Positions 9,153-17,915 of a stretch of 64,000 nucleotides of DNA are shown here, piece by piece; the stretch's first letter is position 1; each line of letters starts with the position of its first letter. The translations under genes and the position numbers were made by a program. A model generated the notes under the pieces. The model was given only the letters and a program-made list of their open reading frames with translations, was not told the DNA's origin and searched no databases. This DNA comes from DYJE01 sp964637565 (GTDB lineage Bacteria > Desulfobacterota > Desulfobacteria > Desulfobacterales > Desulfolunaceae), in contig CAZWTY010000006.1 in assembly GCA_964637565.1 (NCBI GenBank), positions 1 to 64,000 of the forward strand, in the 5' to 3' direction.

Positions 9153-11384
9153 ATGAAGAAACATTCGATTTTCATTGGATTCGTGCTCGCCCTGTTGATC
9201 CCTGCTGTTTTATCCGCCAACACCCTCGGGGATCAGGCTGAAACCATGATCCGAAACAAGGCCTCCAGCCTGGGAATCGGCGGCGTGGCCATCGACCTGA
9301 ACGTGAGGATCAGTGTTCCGGACAACATACGCGCCGGGATTCCCGGAACGGAACTTTTCGCCACGGTGATCAGGCCCGACTCAGCCTGTTCACCGGTTTA
9401 CGCCGAAGGAAAACCCTACGCCAGGCCCACCATCGTCGTCGCCACGCCTTACCGGCGCGAATTCATGGCCCTGCTGTACGTGAGCCTTCTGAACTACGAC
9501 TACAACATCATGGCCCTGGACATCCGGGGAAGCGGGTCTTCGGGGGACGCCTGGGTTTCCTTTGCACCACCCGAGCATTACGACCTGGGCTACGTCATCG
9601 ACCGTTTCATTCCGGCCCAGGGCTGGTCCGACGGCCGGGTGGGGATGATCGGGCCGTCCTACATGGGCATCGGCCAGCTTCTCGCCGCAGGCCAGATCGA
9701 GTCGGACAACGGCGTGCCCCGGCATCTCAAGGCGATTTTCCCCATCGTACCCATGTCCGATGTGTACCGGGACATCGTGATGCACGGCGGCAACCTGGAC
9801 CTGGAGTTCATTCCCATGTGGCTGGGATTGGTGGATATCATGGCCGCCATGCCGCCCCTTCTTTTCATGGGCGAGAGCGAACTTCTGAACCCCAGTCTCG
9901 ATGAACTCCGGGAAGCCACGGGCATCTGGGAAGAGCATATCAACAATATCCCCGTGACCATCGGCTGGATTCTCGACAAAGACAACGTGGACAAAAACGA
10001 CTTTTACGACAGCAAATCCACCATGCTCTACTGGCCGGACAAACCCCAGGGCGGCTGGCAGCTCGGGCCCGAGTATCCGCCAGACCTGGGAACGACCGTG
10101 ATCCCCGAAAACCTTCCGGTGTTCATGGTCGGAGGCTGGTTCGACATCTTCACCCGGGGGACGATGAACGTCTGGGAATACGGGCTTAAAAACCATCATG
10201 ACTCGGACCGGTCCCTGATCGTGGGGCCCTGGTACCATCTGGACGGGTCCATGGGTCTTGGCATGAAAGGGCTTCTCAACAACGAGATCGCGGCCCGCTG
10301 GTTCGACTGGAAAATCAAGGGGCTTAACGACCCCTTTATGGTGGAACACCCGGTACTGCTTTACATCCTCGGCGAGGAGCGCTGGCGGGCTGAAAAAACC
10401 TGGCCCCTTCCTCCGGAACGAACCGAGCCGGAAACCCTGTACCTGTCCAAGAAGAAAGCGTCCTACGCCTGGCTGGACTGGTTCTCGCTGATGAACCGGG
10501 CCAACAACTACGCCCTGGTGGAAACCCCCCAGAAAGAGGATTACTACAACAGCTACTGGTTTTTCAAAACCTACGTCACCGCCAAAGAAGACCCCGCCTT
10601 GAAGCATGATCCCCTGTGTCTCCACGGTCTGGTATCAAGATCTTCCACACGCTGGCTCATGGGAATGCCCGCCCTGGTGTCCCAGCTTTCCAAGTTCGCG
10701 TTCAAGATGGACATCGACGCGGCCATGCCCTGGGAAGATGAACGGACCGACGAGGTGGGCGTTCTGACCTTCACCACCGACGAACTCACCTGCGACGTGG
10801 AAATTTCCGGTCCCCTGAAACTCACGTTCTGGGCCAGCACCGTGTTCGACAGGCCCCTGGGTCAGAGTCAGGTGGACGAGCTTCTGGAAACCCTGGGCGA
10901 ACTGGACCTGGGGGATTCGTCGGTTCCCCATTTTGTCAACAAACGGGATGTGCAGTGGGTGGTGGAAGTGAACGACGTGTTCCCAAGCGGCCGTGCCCGG
11001 AACATCACCTCGGGCTGGCTGTCTGCCGAGAACAGGCCCTGTGACCCGGAAAATCCCCGGGCCCTGGATGGAAATTACGTGGCCTTCGACCCGTTCTACG
11101 ATCACGCTTACAAAAATCCCAGTCCCATCGAGGAAAACCGGGTCTACCCCTATGTGATCGAGGTCTGGCCCACGGCCAATGTGTTCAAGAAGGGGCACCG
11201 CATCCGGGTCAGTTTGTCCGCTTCGGATTTCCCCCATCTTTTTCCTGTGTTCCGTCCGTCCCTGAGCACCGTGGTCATCGACGAAAACCACAAAGCCGGG
11301 CTGACTTTCACCAAGGTCCTGAACGACAACGGCGCGATCTGGGTGGACGATCCCACGGATTACGTGCTTTCCAGTCTAAAATGA
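9153..11384 (+). CDS. Secreted CocE/NonD family (peptidase S15-like) hydrolase
   Basis: A 743-residue alpha/beta-hydrolase of the X-Pro dipeptidyl-peptidase/cocaine-esterase family with a signal peptide (about 1-22). The nucleophile is Ser169 in GPSYMGIGQ. Asp in GGWFDIFTRG and His in GPWYHLDGS fit the rest of the triad. The C-terminal third (from about 550) has the jelly-roll domain of this family (VFPSGRARNITSGWL, then a final HRIRVSLSASDFP). GGAGGAAAG precedes the ATG. It is a single gene, 7 bases from a convergent gene. The natural ester or amide substrate is not evident; acylase, esterase and peptidase members all exist. Confidence 0.87.
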   Translation: MKKHSIFIGFVLALLIPAVLSANTLGDQAETMIRNKASSLGIGGVAIDLNVRISVPDNIRAGIPGTELFATVIRPDSACSPVYAEGKPYARPTIVVATPYRREFMALLYVSLLNYDYNIMALDIRGSGSSGDAWVSFAPPEHYDLGYVIDRFIPAQGWSDGRVGMIGPSYMGIGQLLAAGQIESDNGVPRHLKAIFPIVPMSDVYRDIVMHGGNLDLEFIPMWLGLVDIMAAMPPLLFMGESELLNPSLDELREATGIWEEHINNIPVTIGWILDKDNVDKNDFYDSKSTMLYWPDKPQGGWQLGPEYPPDLGTTVIPENLPVFMVGGWFDIFTRGTMNVWEYGLKNHHDSDRSLIVGPWYHLDGSMGLGMKGLLNNEIAARWFDWKIKGLNDPFMVEHPVLLYILGEERWRAEKTWPLPPERTEPETLYLSKKKASYAWLDWFSLMNRANNYALVETPQKEDYYNSYWFFKTYVTAKEDPALKHDPLCLHGLVSRSSTRWLMGMPALVSQLSKFAFKMDIDAAMPWEDERTDEVGVLTFTTDELTCDVEISGPLKLTFWASTVFDRPLGQSQVDELLETLGELDLGDSSVPHFVNKRDVQWVVEVNDVFPSGRARNITSGWLSAENRPCDPENPRALDGNYVAFDPFYDHAYKNPSPIEENRVYPYVIEVWPTANVFKKGHRIRVSLSASDFPHLFPVFRPSLSTVVIDENHKAGLTFTKVLNDNGAIWVDDPTDYVLSSLK

Positions 11385-11391
11385 CGGGGGT

Positions 11392-12084
11392 TCAACGGAT
11401 CAGCCACCGGGCCACGCGGTAAAGGACGTTGAAGATGTCCGGAGCCTGGGTCTTGACGTCGTGTCCGAACAGGTCGAAATCAGCGGGGGGAGGAGAACCG
11501 ACATAGGGCGTCCGTCGAGTTTTCATGGCTCTCAGGCGGGCCTCGTCTTTTTTCAGTTCCTCCTCACGCTGCCTGGCCAGGATTTCTCCCCCGGCTTTCA
11601 CCCATTCCAGGAGGTGGCGGAGTTCCCCGCCGTCCAACCAGATGCCGTGGTCGGGGCAGCGGTCGATGATCACCCCGCTGCGGCCCCCGAAGTTCACCCG
11701 GCTCATCATGGTGGAGCATACCGGGCACTTGATGTAGGCCGTGGGGTAGTCGGAGTTTCTCAGGTTCTGGTTGAGGTCGTTGATTTTGTGGCGATCCGCC
11801 TGGTACACATGGGTCACGGAGGCCTTGATCAGTGCCTCCAGTTCGCCGGTGTCGAAGAAAAGGCCCAGGCAGCGTTCGCAGCGTTCGACGAGAAACGTCC
11901 CATCGATCTTGAGATCGATGGTCTGGAGGCTGATGTCGCAGCGTGGACAGGTCCTGTCCGTGTCAGGGGCTGTGACGGTGAAACGGTGAATGCCTTTGAG
12001 GTCCGTGTCGTTCCGGCTTCCGCAGTACTGGCAGATGATCGAGTTTGGCGGAAGGGGGGCTGAACAGTTGTCGCAGTTGGCCAT
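11392..12084 (-). CDS. Zinc-ribbon (zf-TFIIB-like) protein
   Basis: 230 residues with three zinc-binding units: an N-terminal ribbon (CDNCSAPLPPNSIICQYCG), a zf-TFIIB-type unit (CPRCDISLQ, then CERCLGLFFDTGELEAL) and a second one (CPVCSTMMSR, then CPDHGIWLDGGELRHLL). The C-terminal 60 residues are charged and helical. No catalytic motif is seen. It lies 41 bases after the SPFH-domain gene on the same strand. Proteins with this double zf-TFIIB arrangement are poorly characterised. No strong ribosome site precedes the start, which agrees with translation linked to the upstream gene. Confidence 0.75.
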   Translation of the reverse strand: MANCDNCSAPLPPNSIICQYCGSRNDTDLKGIHRFTVTAPDTDRTCPRCDISLQTIDLKIDGTFLVERCERCLGLFFDTGELEALIKASVTHVYQADRHKINDLNQNLRNSDYPTAYIKCPVCSTMMSRVNFGGRSGVIIDRCPDHGIWLDGGELRHLLEWVKAGGEILARQREEELKKDEARLRAMKTRRTPYVGSPPPADFDLFGHDVKTQAPDIFNVLYRVARWLIR

Positions 12085-12125
12085 ATGGTTTCGTCTTGTT
12101 TTAGGTTAAACCCCTGGGGGCCACG

Positions 12126-13238
12126 TTATCCGGGAATGGGCGGCGGAACGGCCAGGAACAGATCTTTAAGCTCCTGGAACTCCGTGGCTTTGGCCCAGGC
12201 GTCCAGGCCTTTTTTCCACATCAGGGTTTCCGGCGTTACCATTTTGTCCTTGATCATTTCATGAACGACTTTGGCGGAAAACGGTCCTTTCTGCTCCCCG
12301 GAAAGGGCCACGAAATAGGCCACCGCTTCCTGAGCGTGCAGGGGAGGGGGAGAACCGCCCGCCACCGCAGGCTTGGGTGTTTCAGGCTGGAACATCTTTC
12401 CCATCTGGTTGGCCATGGCAAACCCCATGCCCATGCCGATGCCGGCCGAGGCGTCGCCTCCGGGATTGGCTGCGGCCTGCTCCATGGCGTTGGCTGCCTG
12501 GAACTGGGCGTATTTGCTGAGATCCCCGATGATCCCCATACTGGTTCTCTTGTCCAGAGCCTCTTCCACATTGGGCGGGAGAGAGATGTTTTCGATGATC
12601 AGGAGGGTGAGGTCGAGGCCGTAGGCGTGGAACGCCGGGGACAGCCTCTGGGTGATGAAACTGGAAAGGTCCTGGTAGTTGGAGGCCAGATCAAGGACAG
12701 GGATTCGGCTTTCGGCCAGGATATCGGCGAAACGGCTGGAGATCATGCTCCGGAGCTGTTCCGTGATTTCGTCCACGGTGAAGTGGGCGTCGGTTCCCAC
12801 GATTTCCCGGATAAAGGTGGACGGGTCTTTCACCTTCATCACGTAAGTTCCGAAAGCCCGCATGCGGACCGCTCCGAATTCCGGATCCCGGAGCATCACC
12901 GGGTTTTTCGTGCCCCACTTGAGGTCGGTGAAGTTCTTGGTGTTGATGAAGTAGACTTCGGCTTTGAACGGGCTGTCGAAACCGTAGTACCAGCCTTTCA
13001 GGGTGGTGAGGACCGGCAGGTTCTTCGTGGTGAGGCTGTACATGCCCGGCTGAAACACGTCGGCGATGGTTCCCTCGCTGACGAACACCGCCACCTGGGA
13101 TTCACGGACCGTGAGTTTGGCCCCGTACTTGATTTCGTTCTGGTACCTGGGGAACCGCCAGACCATGGTGTCCCTTGAATCATCGGTCCACTCGATGATG
13201 TCCACGAATTCCGCTTTGACTTTGTCCCAGAGAGCCAT
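12126..13238 (-). CDS. SPFH (band 7-like, virion-core-like) protein with GYF_2 tail
   Basis: 370 residues. The N-terminal 270 match the SPFH 'virion core protein-like' family (LWDKVKAEFVDIIEWTDDSR start; later GIIGDLSKYAQFQAANAMEQA with a Gly/Met-rich stretch). A C-terminal GYF_2-type domain (about 310-365: YFVALSGEQKGPFSA, then TLMWKKGLDAW) is a likely protein-interaction module. There is no transmembrane segment at the start, unlike stomatin/flotillin, so it is probably a cytoplasmic ring or membrane-edge scaffold. AAGGAGG precedes the ATG. It sits with the zinc-ribbon gene downstream and YchJ upstream. The role is unproven. Confidence 0.8.
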   Translation of the reverse strand: MALWDKVKAEFVDIIEWTDDSRDTMVWRFPRYQNEIKYGAKLTVRESQVAVFVSEGTIADVFQPGMYSLTTKNLPVLTTLKGWYYGFDSPFKAEVYFINTKNFTDLKWGTKNPVMLRDPEFGAVRMRAFGTYVMKVKDPSTFIREIVGTDAHFTVDEITEQLRSMISSRFADILAESRIPVLDLASNYQDLSSFITQRLSPAFHAYGLDLTLLIIENISLPPNVEEALDKRTSMGIIGDLSKYAQFQAANAMEQAAANPGGDASAGIGMGMGFAMANQMGKMFQPETPKPAVAGGSPPPLHAQEAVAYFVALSGEQKGPFSAKVVHEMIKDKMVTPETLMWKKGLDAWAKATEFQELKDLFLAVPPPIPG

Positions 13239-13282
13239 GGTCCGCCTCCTTGTCCGAAGTAAATATTAAAGGTTGTGATCGG

Positions 13283-13774
13283 CTATGCCGCGCCGCAGCA
13301 TTTTTTGAATTTCTTTCCGCTGTTGCAGGGGCAGGGATCGTTCCGGCCCACCTTGGGTTCGGCCCGGACCACCTGCTGGGGTTTCACGCCTTCGCCGTCC
13401 TCGAAAACCCATTCCCCTTCGTGCCGGACAAAGGTGGCCACTTCGTGATGGCGTGTTCGTTCTCCTTTCACGGTGTAGTAGGCGATGAACTCCACCCGGC
13501 CCCTGTCGTCGCTTTCCTCACCTTTTTCCGTGGCGATGATCTCGAGCCGGTTCCACTCGGATTTGGCGGCCCAGAGGTAGGTTTCCTTGTCGTCGTGGGA
13601 CGCCTGCTTGTCCGGGTGAAGGGAATTTTTGATGAATTCGGTTTCCACTTTGGCGTAGGCGGAGTATCGTGCGCGCATCAGTTCCAGCGCTGTTTTGGCT
13701 TTACGGGTGTTGCGGATAATGGGTTCACAGCAGTCTGCATAGGCCAGATTGGACCCGCAGGGACAGAGATTCAT
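13283..13774 (-). CDS. YchJ family protein with SEC-C motifs
   Basis: 163 residues with a Cys-rich SEC-C-type metal-binding motif at each end (CPCGSNLAYADCC at the start; RNDPCPCNSGKKFKKCC at the end) around an NTF2-like YchJ middle domain (ARYSAYAKVETEFIKNSLHP). SEC-C motifs bind zinc and are found in SecA tails. The function of YchJ proteins is not established. CAAGGAG precedes the ATG. It is 44 bases upstream of the SPFH gene, same strand. Confidence 0.85.
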   Translation of the reverse strand: MNLCPCGSNLAYADCCEPIIRNTRKAKTALELMRARYSAYAKVETEFIKNSLHPDKQASHDDKETYLWAAKSEWNRLEIIATEKGEESDDRGRVEFIAYYTVKGERTRHHEVATFVRHEGEWVFEDGEGVKPQQVVRAEPKVGRNDPCPCNSGKKFKKCCGAA

Positions 13775-14253
13775 GTATAACTCCTTGTTTTTTTATTTTT
13801 TTAGACTGTCTTTAAATAAAGACTCCCGTCTGTGTCGGGGCCTTGTCATCACGAACGTATCTTTTATAGAATATCCTGAATAAAGAGAACAGTTATTTTT
13901 CGCGGCGTGTCCTGTGTTTTTTCAGGGCAATCCCATGTATCTTCAGCGTGGTACTTTGCCGTTATTAAAAACGGATCTACGAAAGCAGGACCAACGCTAT
14001 CGGTATCGGTATCGGTATCGCTATCGCCATCGCTATAGGGTTTGATATTCAAACCGTTTCGATAGCGAACCCGATCCCGATAGCGATAACGATGGCCACA
14101 TGCGATGGCCCTTGGATGTTTTTTCTGTGGTGTTAACGAGTCATTTGACATATGGTTCACATGTTACTGTCGGATGTTCAGGCATCCTACCTGCTTCTTT
14201 GAAAGGATCTGGTCGTGCTCAAACCATGGATGAATCCATAAAGGAGAGTGAAA
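13775..14253. other. Intergenic region between ychJ-like and aquaporin genes
   Basis: This 479-bp divergent stretch holds the second hexamer repeat (13993-14095). The motif GGCAA-NNN-CATGTATCTT at 13926-13943 recurs beside the third repeat copy (17828-17845). No gene or confident promoter is seen. Confidence 0.5.
13993..14095 (+). repeat. Dispersed TATCGN-hexamer inverted repeat, copy 2
   Basis: The longest of the three copies: seven TATCGN-like hexamers, a GGGTTTGATATTCAAACC middle (itself containing GGTTTGATATTCAAACC, a perfect palindrome-like hairpin), then TTTCGATAGCG and the right arm. Positions 14057-14087 are identical over 31 bases to the reverse complement of 17850-17880 in copy 3. 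Confidence 0.85.
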
Positions 14254-14946
14254 ATGAAAAAGTACGCGGCTGAGTTTTTTGGAACGTTCTGGCTTGTACT
14301 TGGCGGATGTGGAAGCGCTGTGCTTGCCGCGGCGTTTCCTGAAGTGGGCATCGGGCTCCACGGCGTGTCCCTGGCCTTCGGTCTCACGGTCCTCACCATG
14401 GCCTTCGCCATCGGCCATATTTCCGGCTGCCACCTGAATCCGGCTGTTTCCGTGGGCCTCTGGGCCGGCGGACGGTTTGAGTCCAAAGACCTTTTACCCT
14501 ACATCGCGGCCCAGGTTCTGGGCGGCCTTGTGGCCGGCGGGGTTCTGTTCATCATCGCCAGCGGCAAGGATGGTTTCGATGTGGCGGCCGGTTTCGCCTC
14601 CAACGGTTACGGTGCCCATTCCCCCGGCGGGTACAGTCTGCTGGCGGCCCTGGTGACCGAAGTCGTCATGACCATGATGTTTCTCCTGGTCATTCTCGGT
14701 TCCACGGACAAACGGGCTCCCCAGGGTTTCGCCCCCATCGCCATCGGTCTCTGTCTGACCCTGATCCACCTGATCAGCATTCCGGTGACCAATACCTCGG
14801 TGAACCCCGCCCGGAGTACCGGCGTGGCTGTTTTCGCCGGCGGCTGGGCCATCGGCCAGCTCTGGCTTTTCTGGATCGCCCCCATCATCGGGGCAGTGCT
14901 TGGAGCGTTGATTTACCGATTTATCGGAGAAGAAGCAAACGCCTGA
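14254..14946 (+). CDS. aqpZ: Aquaporin Z-type water channel
   Basis: A 230-residue MIP-family inner-membrane channel with six hydrophobic segments and both half-helix signatures (HLNPAVS near 62-68 and SVNPARS near 186-192). The region around the second NPA (GVAVFAGGWAIGQLWLFW) is AqpZ-like rather than glycerol-facilitator-like (no GLARD-type motif). ATG 14254 is chosen because AAGGAG lies 7 bases upstream; an in-frame GTG at 14248 is too close. It stands alone, with a strong terminator after it. Confidence 0.92.
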   Translation: MKKYAAEFFGTFWLVLGGCGSAVLAAAFPEVGIGLHGVSLAFGLTVLTMAFAIGHISGCHLNPAVSVGLWAGGRFESKDLLPYIAAQVLGGLVAGGVLFIIASGKDGFDVAAGFASNGYGAHSPGGYSLLAALVTEVVMTMMFLLVILGSTDKRAPQGFAPIAIGLCLTLIHLISIPVTNTSVNPARSTGVAVFAGGWAIGQLWLFWIAPIIGAVLGALIYRFIGEEANA

Positions 14947-14985
14947 TATCTTCTGTTACCCACACGACCGATCCGATCCATGAAC

Positions 14986-15023
14986 TCTGGCGGGTTGAAG
15001 CGGATTATCGCTGACCCGCCAGA
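14986..15023 (+). terminator. Terminator between aqpZ and ogt (convergent)
   Basis: A perfect 10-bp stem TCTGGCGGGT/ACCCGCCAGA encloses a small inner hairpin and is followed by TCTGTTTT on the plus strand. A T-rich stretch (GGGTTTTTAAAA, read on the minus strand) lies on the other side, so it may serve both genes. Confidence 0.65.
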
Positions 15024-15042
15024 TCTGTTTTAAAAACCCATA

Positions 15043-15531
15043 TCAGGATAGAGGTTGGCCCTCGATGGCCAGCAGGGCTTTTTTCACGTCCAGCCCTCCG
15101 GAAAATCCCCCCAGTCCCCCGGATTTTGCGATCACCCTGTGACAGGGCACCACGATGGGAATGGGATTTTTTCCGCAGGCGGAACCCACGGCCCGGCAGG
15201 CTGAGGGATTTCCCAGGGCTGCGGCGATGTCCTGGTAGGAACAGGTCCGGCCGTAGGGTATCCTGGTCAGCTCGGCCCAGACCCTGTTCTGGAAAGGGGT
15301 TCCCGAAAAGTCCAGGGGCAGGTCGAAATGCCTCAGCTCACCCCGGAGGTAGGCTTTGATCTGGGCCGTGAAAGGGGCCAGGGCTTGGGGGTCGTGAATC
15401 ATGTCAGGGTAAAGGGGAGGGGTTTCGGGATCCGATTCGATAGAGACCTGGGAAAGTTTGCCCCGGTCCACCACGACCCGGATCGTTCCAAACGCCGTGT
15501 GGATCGTATCGTAGGCTAAGTCGGAAATCAT
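15043..15531 (-). CDS. ogt: Methylated-DNA--[protein]-cysteine S-methyltransferase
   Basis: A 162-residue DNA repair protein that removes O6-alkyl groups from guanine by irreversible transfer to Cys130 in the signature IPIVVPCHRVI, followed by GGLGGFSGGLDVKKALLAIEG. The winged-helix part (FQNRVWAELTRIPYGRTCSYQDIA, with Arg finger) is intact. Its ATG overlaps the stop of the ModE-like gene (ATGA) and has AAGGAGGG upstream, so the two are co-translated. Full length for the family. Confidence 0.93.
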   Translation of the reverse strand: MISDLAYDTIHTAFGTIRVVVDRGKLSQVSIESDPETPPLYPDMIHDPQALAPFTAQIKAYLRGELRHFDLPLDFSGTPFQNRVWAELTRIPYGRTCSYQDIAAALGNPSACRAVGSACGKNPIPIVVPCHRVIAKSGGLGGFSGGLDVKKALLAIEGQPLS

Positions 15532-15932
15532 GTGCCCTCCTTGCCGGTTGGTTCCTGCGGAAGATTCGAGACGAAGGTGTCTTCGAAACAGCTGTCTGTT
15601 TCACGGACTACCCGGGTGTGCATGGTCCGGAACTCCGCCATCAGGGTTCTGGCCAGGTCCGTGAGCTGGGAGCCACCTCCTGAAACACCGCCTGTGTTTC
15701 TCATGAGAAGGGAGGCGCCCAGACTTTCCTCGGTGGCCTTGATTTTTCCCCACAGGCCCCGGTAGCTCATCTTCAGTTCCCTGGCGGCGGCGTTCAGTGA
15801 CCCCAGCCGGTCAACGGCTTCGAGGACCCTCAGGCGGCCCAGGCCGAAAATCACCTGTCCCTTGTCATCTTCGATCCAGATTTTGGATCGGACATGAAAC
15901 GGTCCTTTTTTTTCAGAAAACCCCTGATCCAT
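15528..15932 (-). CDS. ModE-like winged-helix regulator (N-terminal domain only)
   Basis: 134 residues matching the LysR-type HTH domain of ModE (GLGRLRVLEAVDRLGSLNAAARELKMSYRGLWGKIKATEESLG; then GGGSQLTDLARTLM). The molybdate-binding TOBE/MOP half of full ModE is absent, as in the single-domain 'winged helix' ModE relatives common in anaerobes, so it cannot sense molybdate by the classical route. It overlaps ogt by 4 bases. Targets are unknown; molybdo/tungsto-enzyme related genes (xdhC-like at 18058, formate dehydrogenase at 46938) are in the window, but no ModE box was recognised. Confidence 0.8.
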   Translation of the reverse strand: MDQGFSEKKGPFHVRSKIWIEDDKGQVIFGLGRLRVLEAVDRLGSLNAAARELKMSYRGLWGKIKATEESLGASLLMRNTGGVSGGGSQLTDLARTLMAEFRTMHTRVVRETDSCFEDTFVSNLPQEPTGKEGT

Positions 15933-16039
15933 TGCCCACGGCCCTGCTGACAGTACGTCTGTTTTTCATCATTTTCCAGCGTTTACCCTGTTTTCCGTGG
16001 ATATATTTCACGATTCATGGACTTTCTCAAGAAAAAAGA

Positions 16040-16066
16040 CCGGAACCCGGGGAGTCCGGGTTCCGG
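16040..16066 (-). terminator. Rho-independent terminator of aldehyde dehydrogenase
   Basis: A perfect 11-bp stem CCGGAACCCGG/CCGGGTTCCGG with a 5-nt loop lies 18 bases after the stop and is followed on the minus strand by TCTTTTTTC. Confidence 0.85.
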
Positions 16067-16083
16067 CAACAGGACCGCGCGGA

Positions 16084-17676
16084 TCAGCGTTTCAGCATGC
16101 CCGGGAAGATCTTCATCAGGTGGAAGGCCCCTCCAATTCGCTCTGTCAGGGAGTTTCCGAAAAACAGATGGCAGGCGCCCCTGACGCCTTTGTAGGTCGA
16201 AGGGGAGAACGGGTGCCACCAGATGTTCCGCCGGGCCGGGGGGGTGTAGTAGTCGTGGACCAGAACCTTGGGGTAGGTCATCTCGTCGAATCCGAGTTTT
16301 CCGTGGGTTCTTCCCCCGCCTGTTTCCTTGGGTCCGCCCCAGGGCGTTTCCGCAAGACCGTGGCTCATCAGGTGGTCGTTGACGGTGGCCACGCCCACCT
16401 GGATTTTTCGGGCCAGCGCTTCGGCTTTTTTCCTGTCCTTCGACCACACCGAACAGGTGAGGCCCAGGTCCGAATCATTGGCCAGCCCCACCGCTTCGTC
16501 CATGGTCCCGACTTTCATCACACCGACCACAGGGCCGAAAGTTTCCTCTTTCATCACACGCATCGTATGGTCCACGTCGGTTAACACCACGGGGGGCACA
16601 AAAAAGTCGCTCTGGTTCTGGGAGGGAGCTTTGGCCTGGGCGTAGATTCTGGCCCCTTTGGCCAGGGCCTCGTCCACATGGTGTTTCACGGTGGTCACCT
16701 GCCTGAGTGTGGTCATGCAGCCGATGTCGGTGGTGTAGTTCGTGTCGTAGCCCACCCTGAGACGTTCGGTTTTTTCCTTGAGGATCGAAAGGAAGGCGCT
16801 GTAAACTTTTTCATGGACGTAAATCCGTTCCACACCTCCGCAGGACTGGCCCGCGTTCTGGAATCCGGCCCAGATGGCGCCCGTGGCCGCCCGGTAGAGA
16901 TCGGCGTCTTCGCAGACCAGCATGGCGTCGTTTCCCCCCAGCTCCAGGCAGACAGGTGTCAGGGTTTTGGCCGCGAGTTCGGCAATCTGTTTGCCCACGG
17001 ACACGGAACCGGTGAAGAACAACTTGTCCACGCGGTTTTCAAGAAGGGTGACCGAGGCCTGGGAACCCCGGATATTGGCGTAGGAGAACACACCCTCGGG
17101 AAGCTCGGCCGCCTCAATGCAGCGCTTCAGGGCAAGGCCTGCCATCTGGGTTTCGGTGGCGGCTTTCAGGACCACGCAGTTACCGGCCAAAAGGGCCATG
17201 ACCACCTCGGAAAAAGGGATGGCAAAAGGGTAGTTCCAGGGCGAGATGATGCCGACCACGCCGTAGGGCACCCGGGTGATCTTGCTGATCTTGTTGATGA
17301 ACAGCAGGCTGCCCGGCATCACGCGCTGGTCTTTCAGAAAGGATTTGGCTTTTTTGCAGTAGTAGGTGAGGGCCGCCACGGCGGGAAGGATTTCCGAGGC
17401 CAAGGCGTCCGTCCTGGTTTTTCCGTTGTCCCGGGCCACGGTTTCCGCCAGGCTGTCCATGTGATCCACCATATAATTTTTGATTTTCTTCAGGTGAGCC
17501 ACTTTTTCCTTGAGGGGCAAGGCGGCCCATTCGGCCTGGACGGATCTGGCTTTTTCGACCATGACCCTGACGTCATCGGCCGTGTGGATGTCGGAATAGC
17601 CCAGGACCTCGGAGGTGGCCGGGTTCAGGCATTCGGTCTGTTCTATATGACGCGGTGTGGATTCGGGTTGAAACAT
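16084..17676 (-). CDS. NAD(P)-dependent aldehyde dehydrogenase family protein
   Basis: A 530-residue ALDH superfamily enzyme that oxidises an aldehyde to the acid. Catalytic Cys279 in NAGQSCGG and general base Glu245 in LELGG are present, as are the cofactor motif GIISPWNYPF and the oligomerisation-side ETFGPVVGV. A C-terminal tail of about 50 residues after VHDYYTPP is basic/aromatic with a hydrophobic helix (FGNSLTERIGGAFHLMKIFPG), perhaps for membrane association, as in fatty-aldehyde dehydrogenases. Start 17676 has AAAGGAGCG upstream; a longer frame to 17754 lacks one. Its upstream region carries the TTATGTCA/TGACATAA operator shared with the formate dehydrogenase. Substrate unknown; a medium- or long-chain aldehyde is possible. 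Confidence 0.88.
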   Translation of the reverse strand: MFQPESTPRHIEQTECLNPATSEVLGYSDIHTADDVRVMVEKARSVQAEWAALPLKEKVAHLKKIKNYMVDHMDSLAETVARDNGKTRTDALASEILPAVAALTYYCKKAKSFLKDQRVMPGSLLFINKISKITRVPYGVVGIISPWNYPFAIPFSEVVMALLAGNCVVLKAATETQMAGLALKRCIEAAELPEGVFSYANIRGSQASVTLLENRVDKLFFTGSVSVGKQIAELAAKTLTPVCLELGGNDAMLVCEDADLYRAATGAIWAGFQNAGQSCGGVERIYVHEKVYSAFLSILKEKTERLRVGYDTNYTTDIGCMTTLRQVTTVKHHVDEALAKGARIYAQAKAPSQNQSDFFVPPVVLTDVDHTMRVMKEETFGPVVGVMKVGTMDEAVGLANDSDLGLTCSVWSKDRKKAEALARKIQVGVATVNDHLMSHGLAETPWGGPKETGGGRTHGKLGFDEMTYPKVLVHDYYTPPARRNIWWHPFSPSTYKGVRGACHLFFGNSLTERIGGAFHLMKIFPGMLKR

Positions 17677-17796
17677 GGCGCGCTCCTTTGGCTCGGCTTT
17701 ACGGCCGTTAAAATATAGTGGGATATCCCATGGATGAATTATTATTGTGCACAATCGACTTTTATGAATTTAGAAACAGGTAGCACAGGGAGGTTA

Positions 17797-17816
17797 TTAT
17801 GTCAATAATGACATAA
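17797..17816 (-). promoter_or_regulatory. Operator-like inverted repeat TTATGTCA-N4-TGACATAA
   Basis: Two perfect 8-base half-sites flank ATAA, 121 bases upstream of the aldehyde dehydrogenase start. The same element with one base changed is at 49810-49829, upstream of the formate dehydrogenase. Its size and symmetry fit a dimeric HTH regulator (GntR- or Crp/Fnr-like); the protein is not identified. Confidence 0.6.
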
Positions 17817-17847
17817 AGGTTTCCCAAGGCAAACGCATGTATCTTAA

Positions 17848-17915
17848 CCATCGCTATCGGGATCGGGTTCGCTATCGAAATGTTCTGACTATCGAACCCG
17901 ATAGCGAACCCGATG
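17848..17915 (-). repeat. Dispersed TATCGN-hexamer inverted repeat, copy 3 (inverted orientation)
   Basis: A 68-bp inverted repeat whose reverse complement aligns with copies 1 and 2: GGGTTCGATAGTCAGAACA middle, then TTTCGATAGCG and an arm ending CGATGG. 17850-17880 is identical over 31 bases to 14057-14087 on the other strand. The block GGCAAACGCATGTATCTT at 17828-17845 resembles 13926-13943 beside copy 2. It lies in the divergent aldehyde dehydrogenase/xdhC-like interval (17677-18057), which otherwise holds only the operator. Confidence 0.85.

Noticed and set aside
15528..15932. ModE-like regulator as the binder of the hexamer repeats (CGCTAT/ATAGCG resembles part of a ModE box)
   Set aside because: The arms lack the TATATA core and N6 spacing of ModE boxes; hexamer runs make chance resemblance likely.
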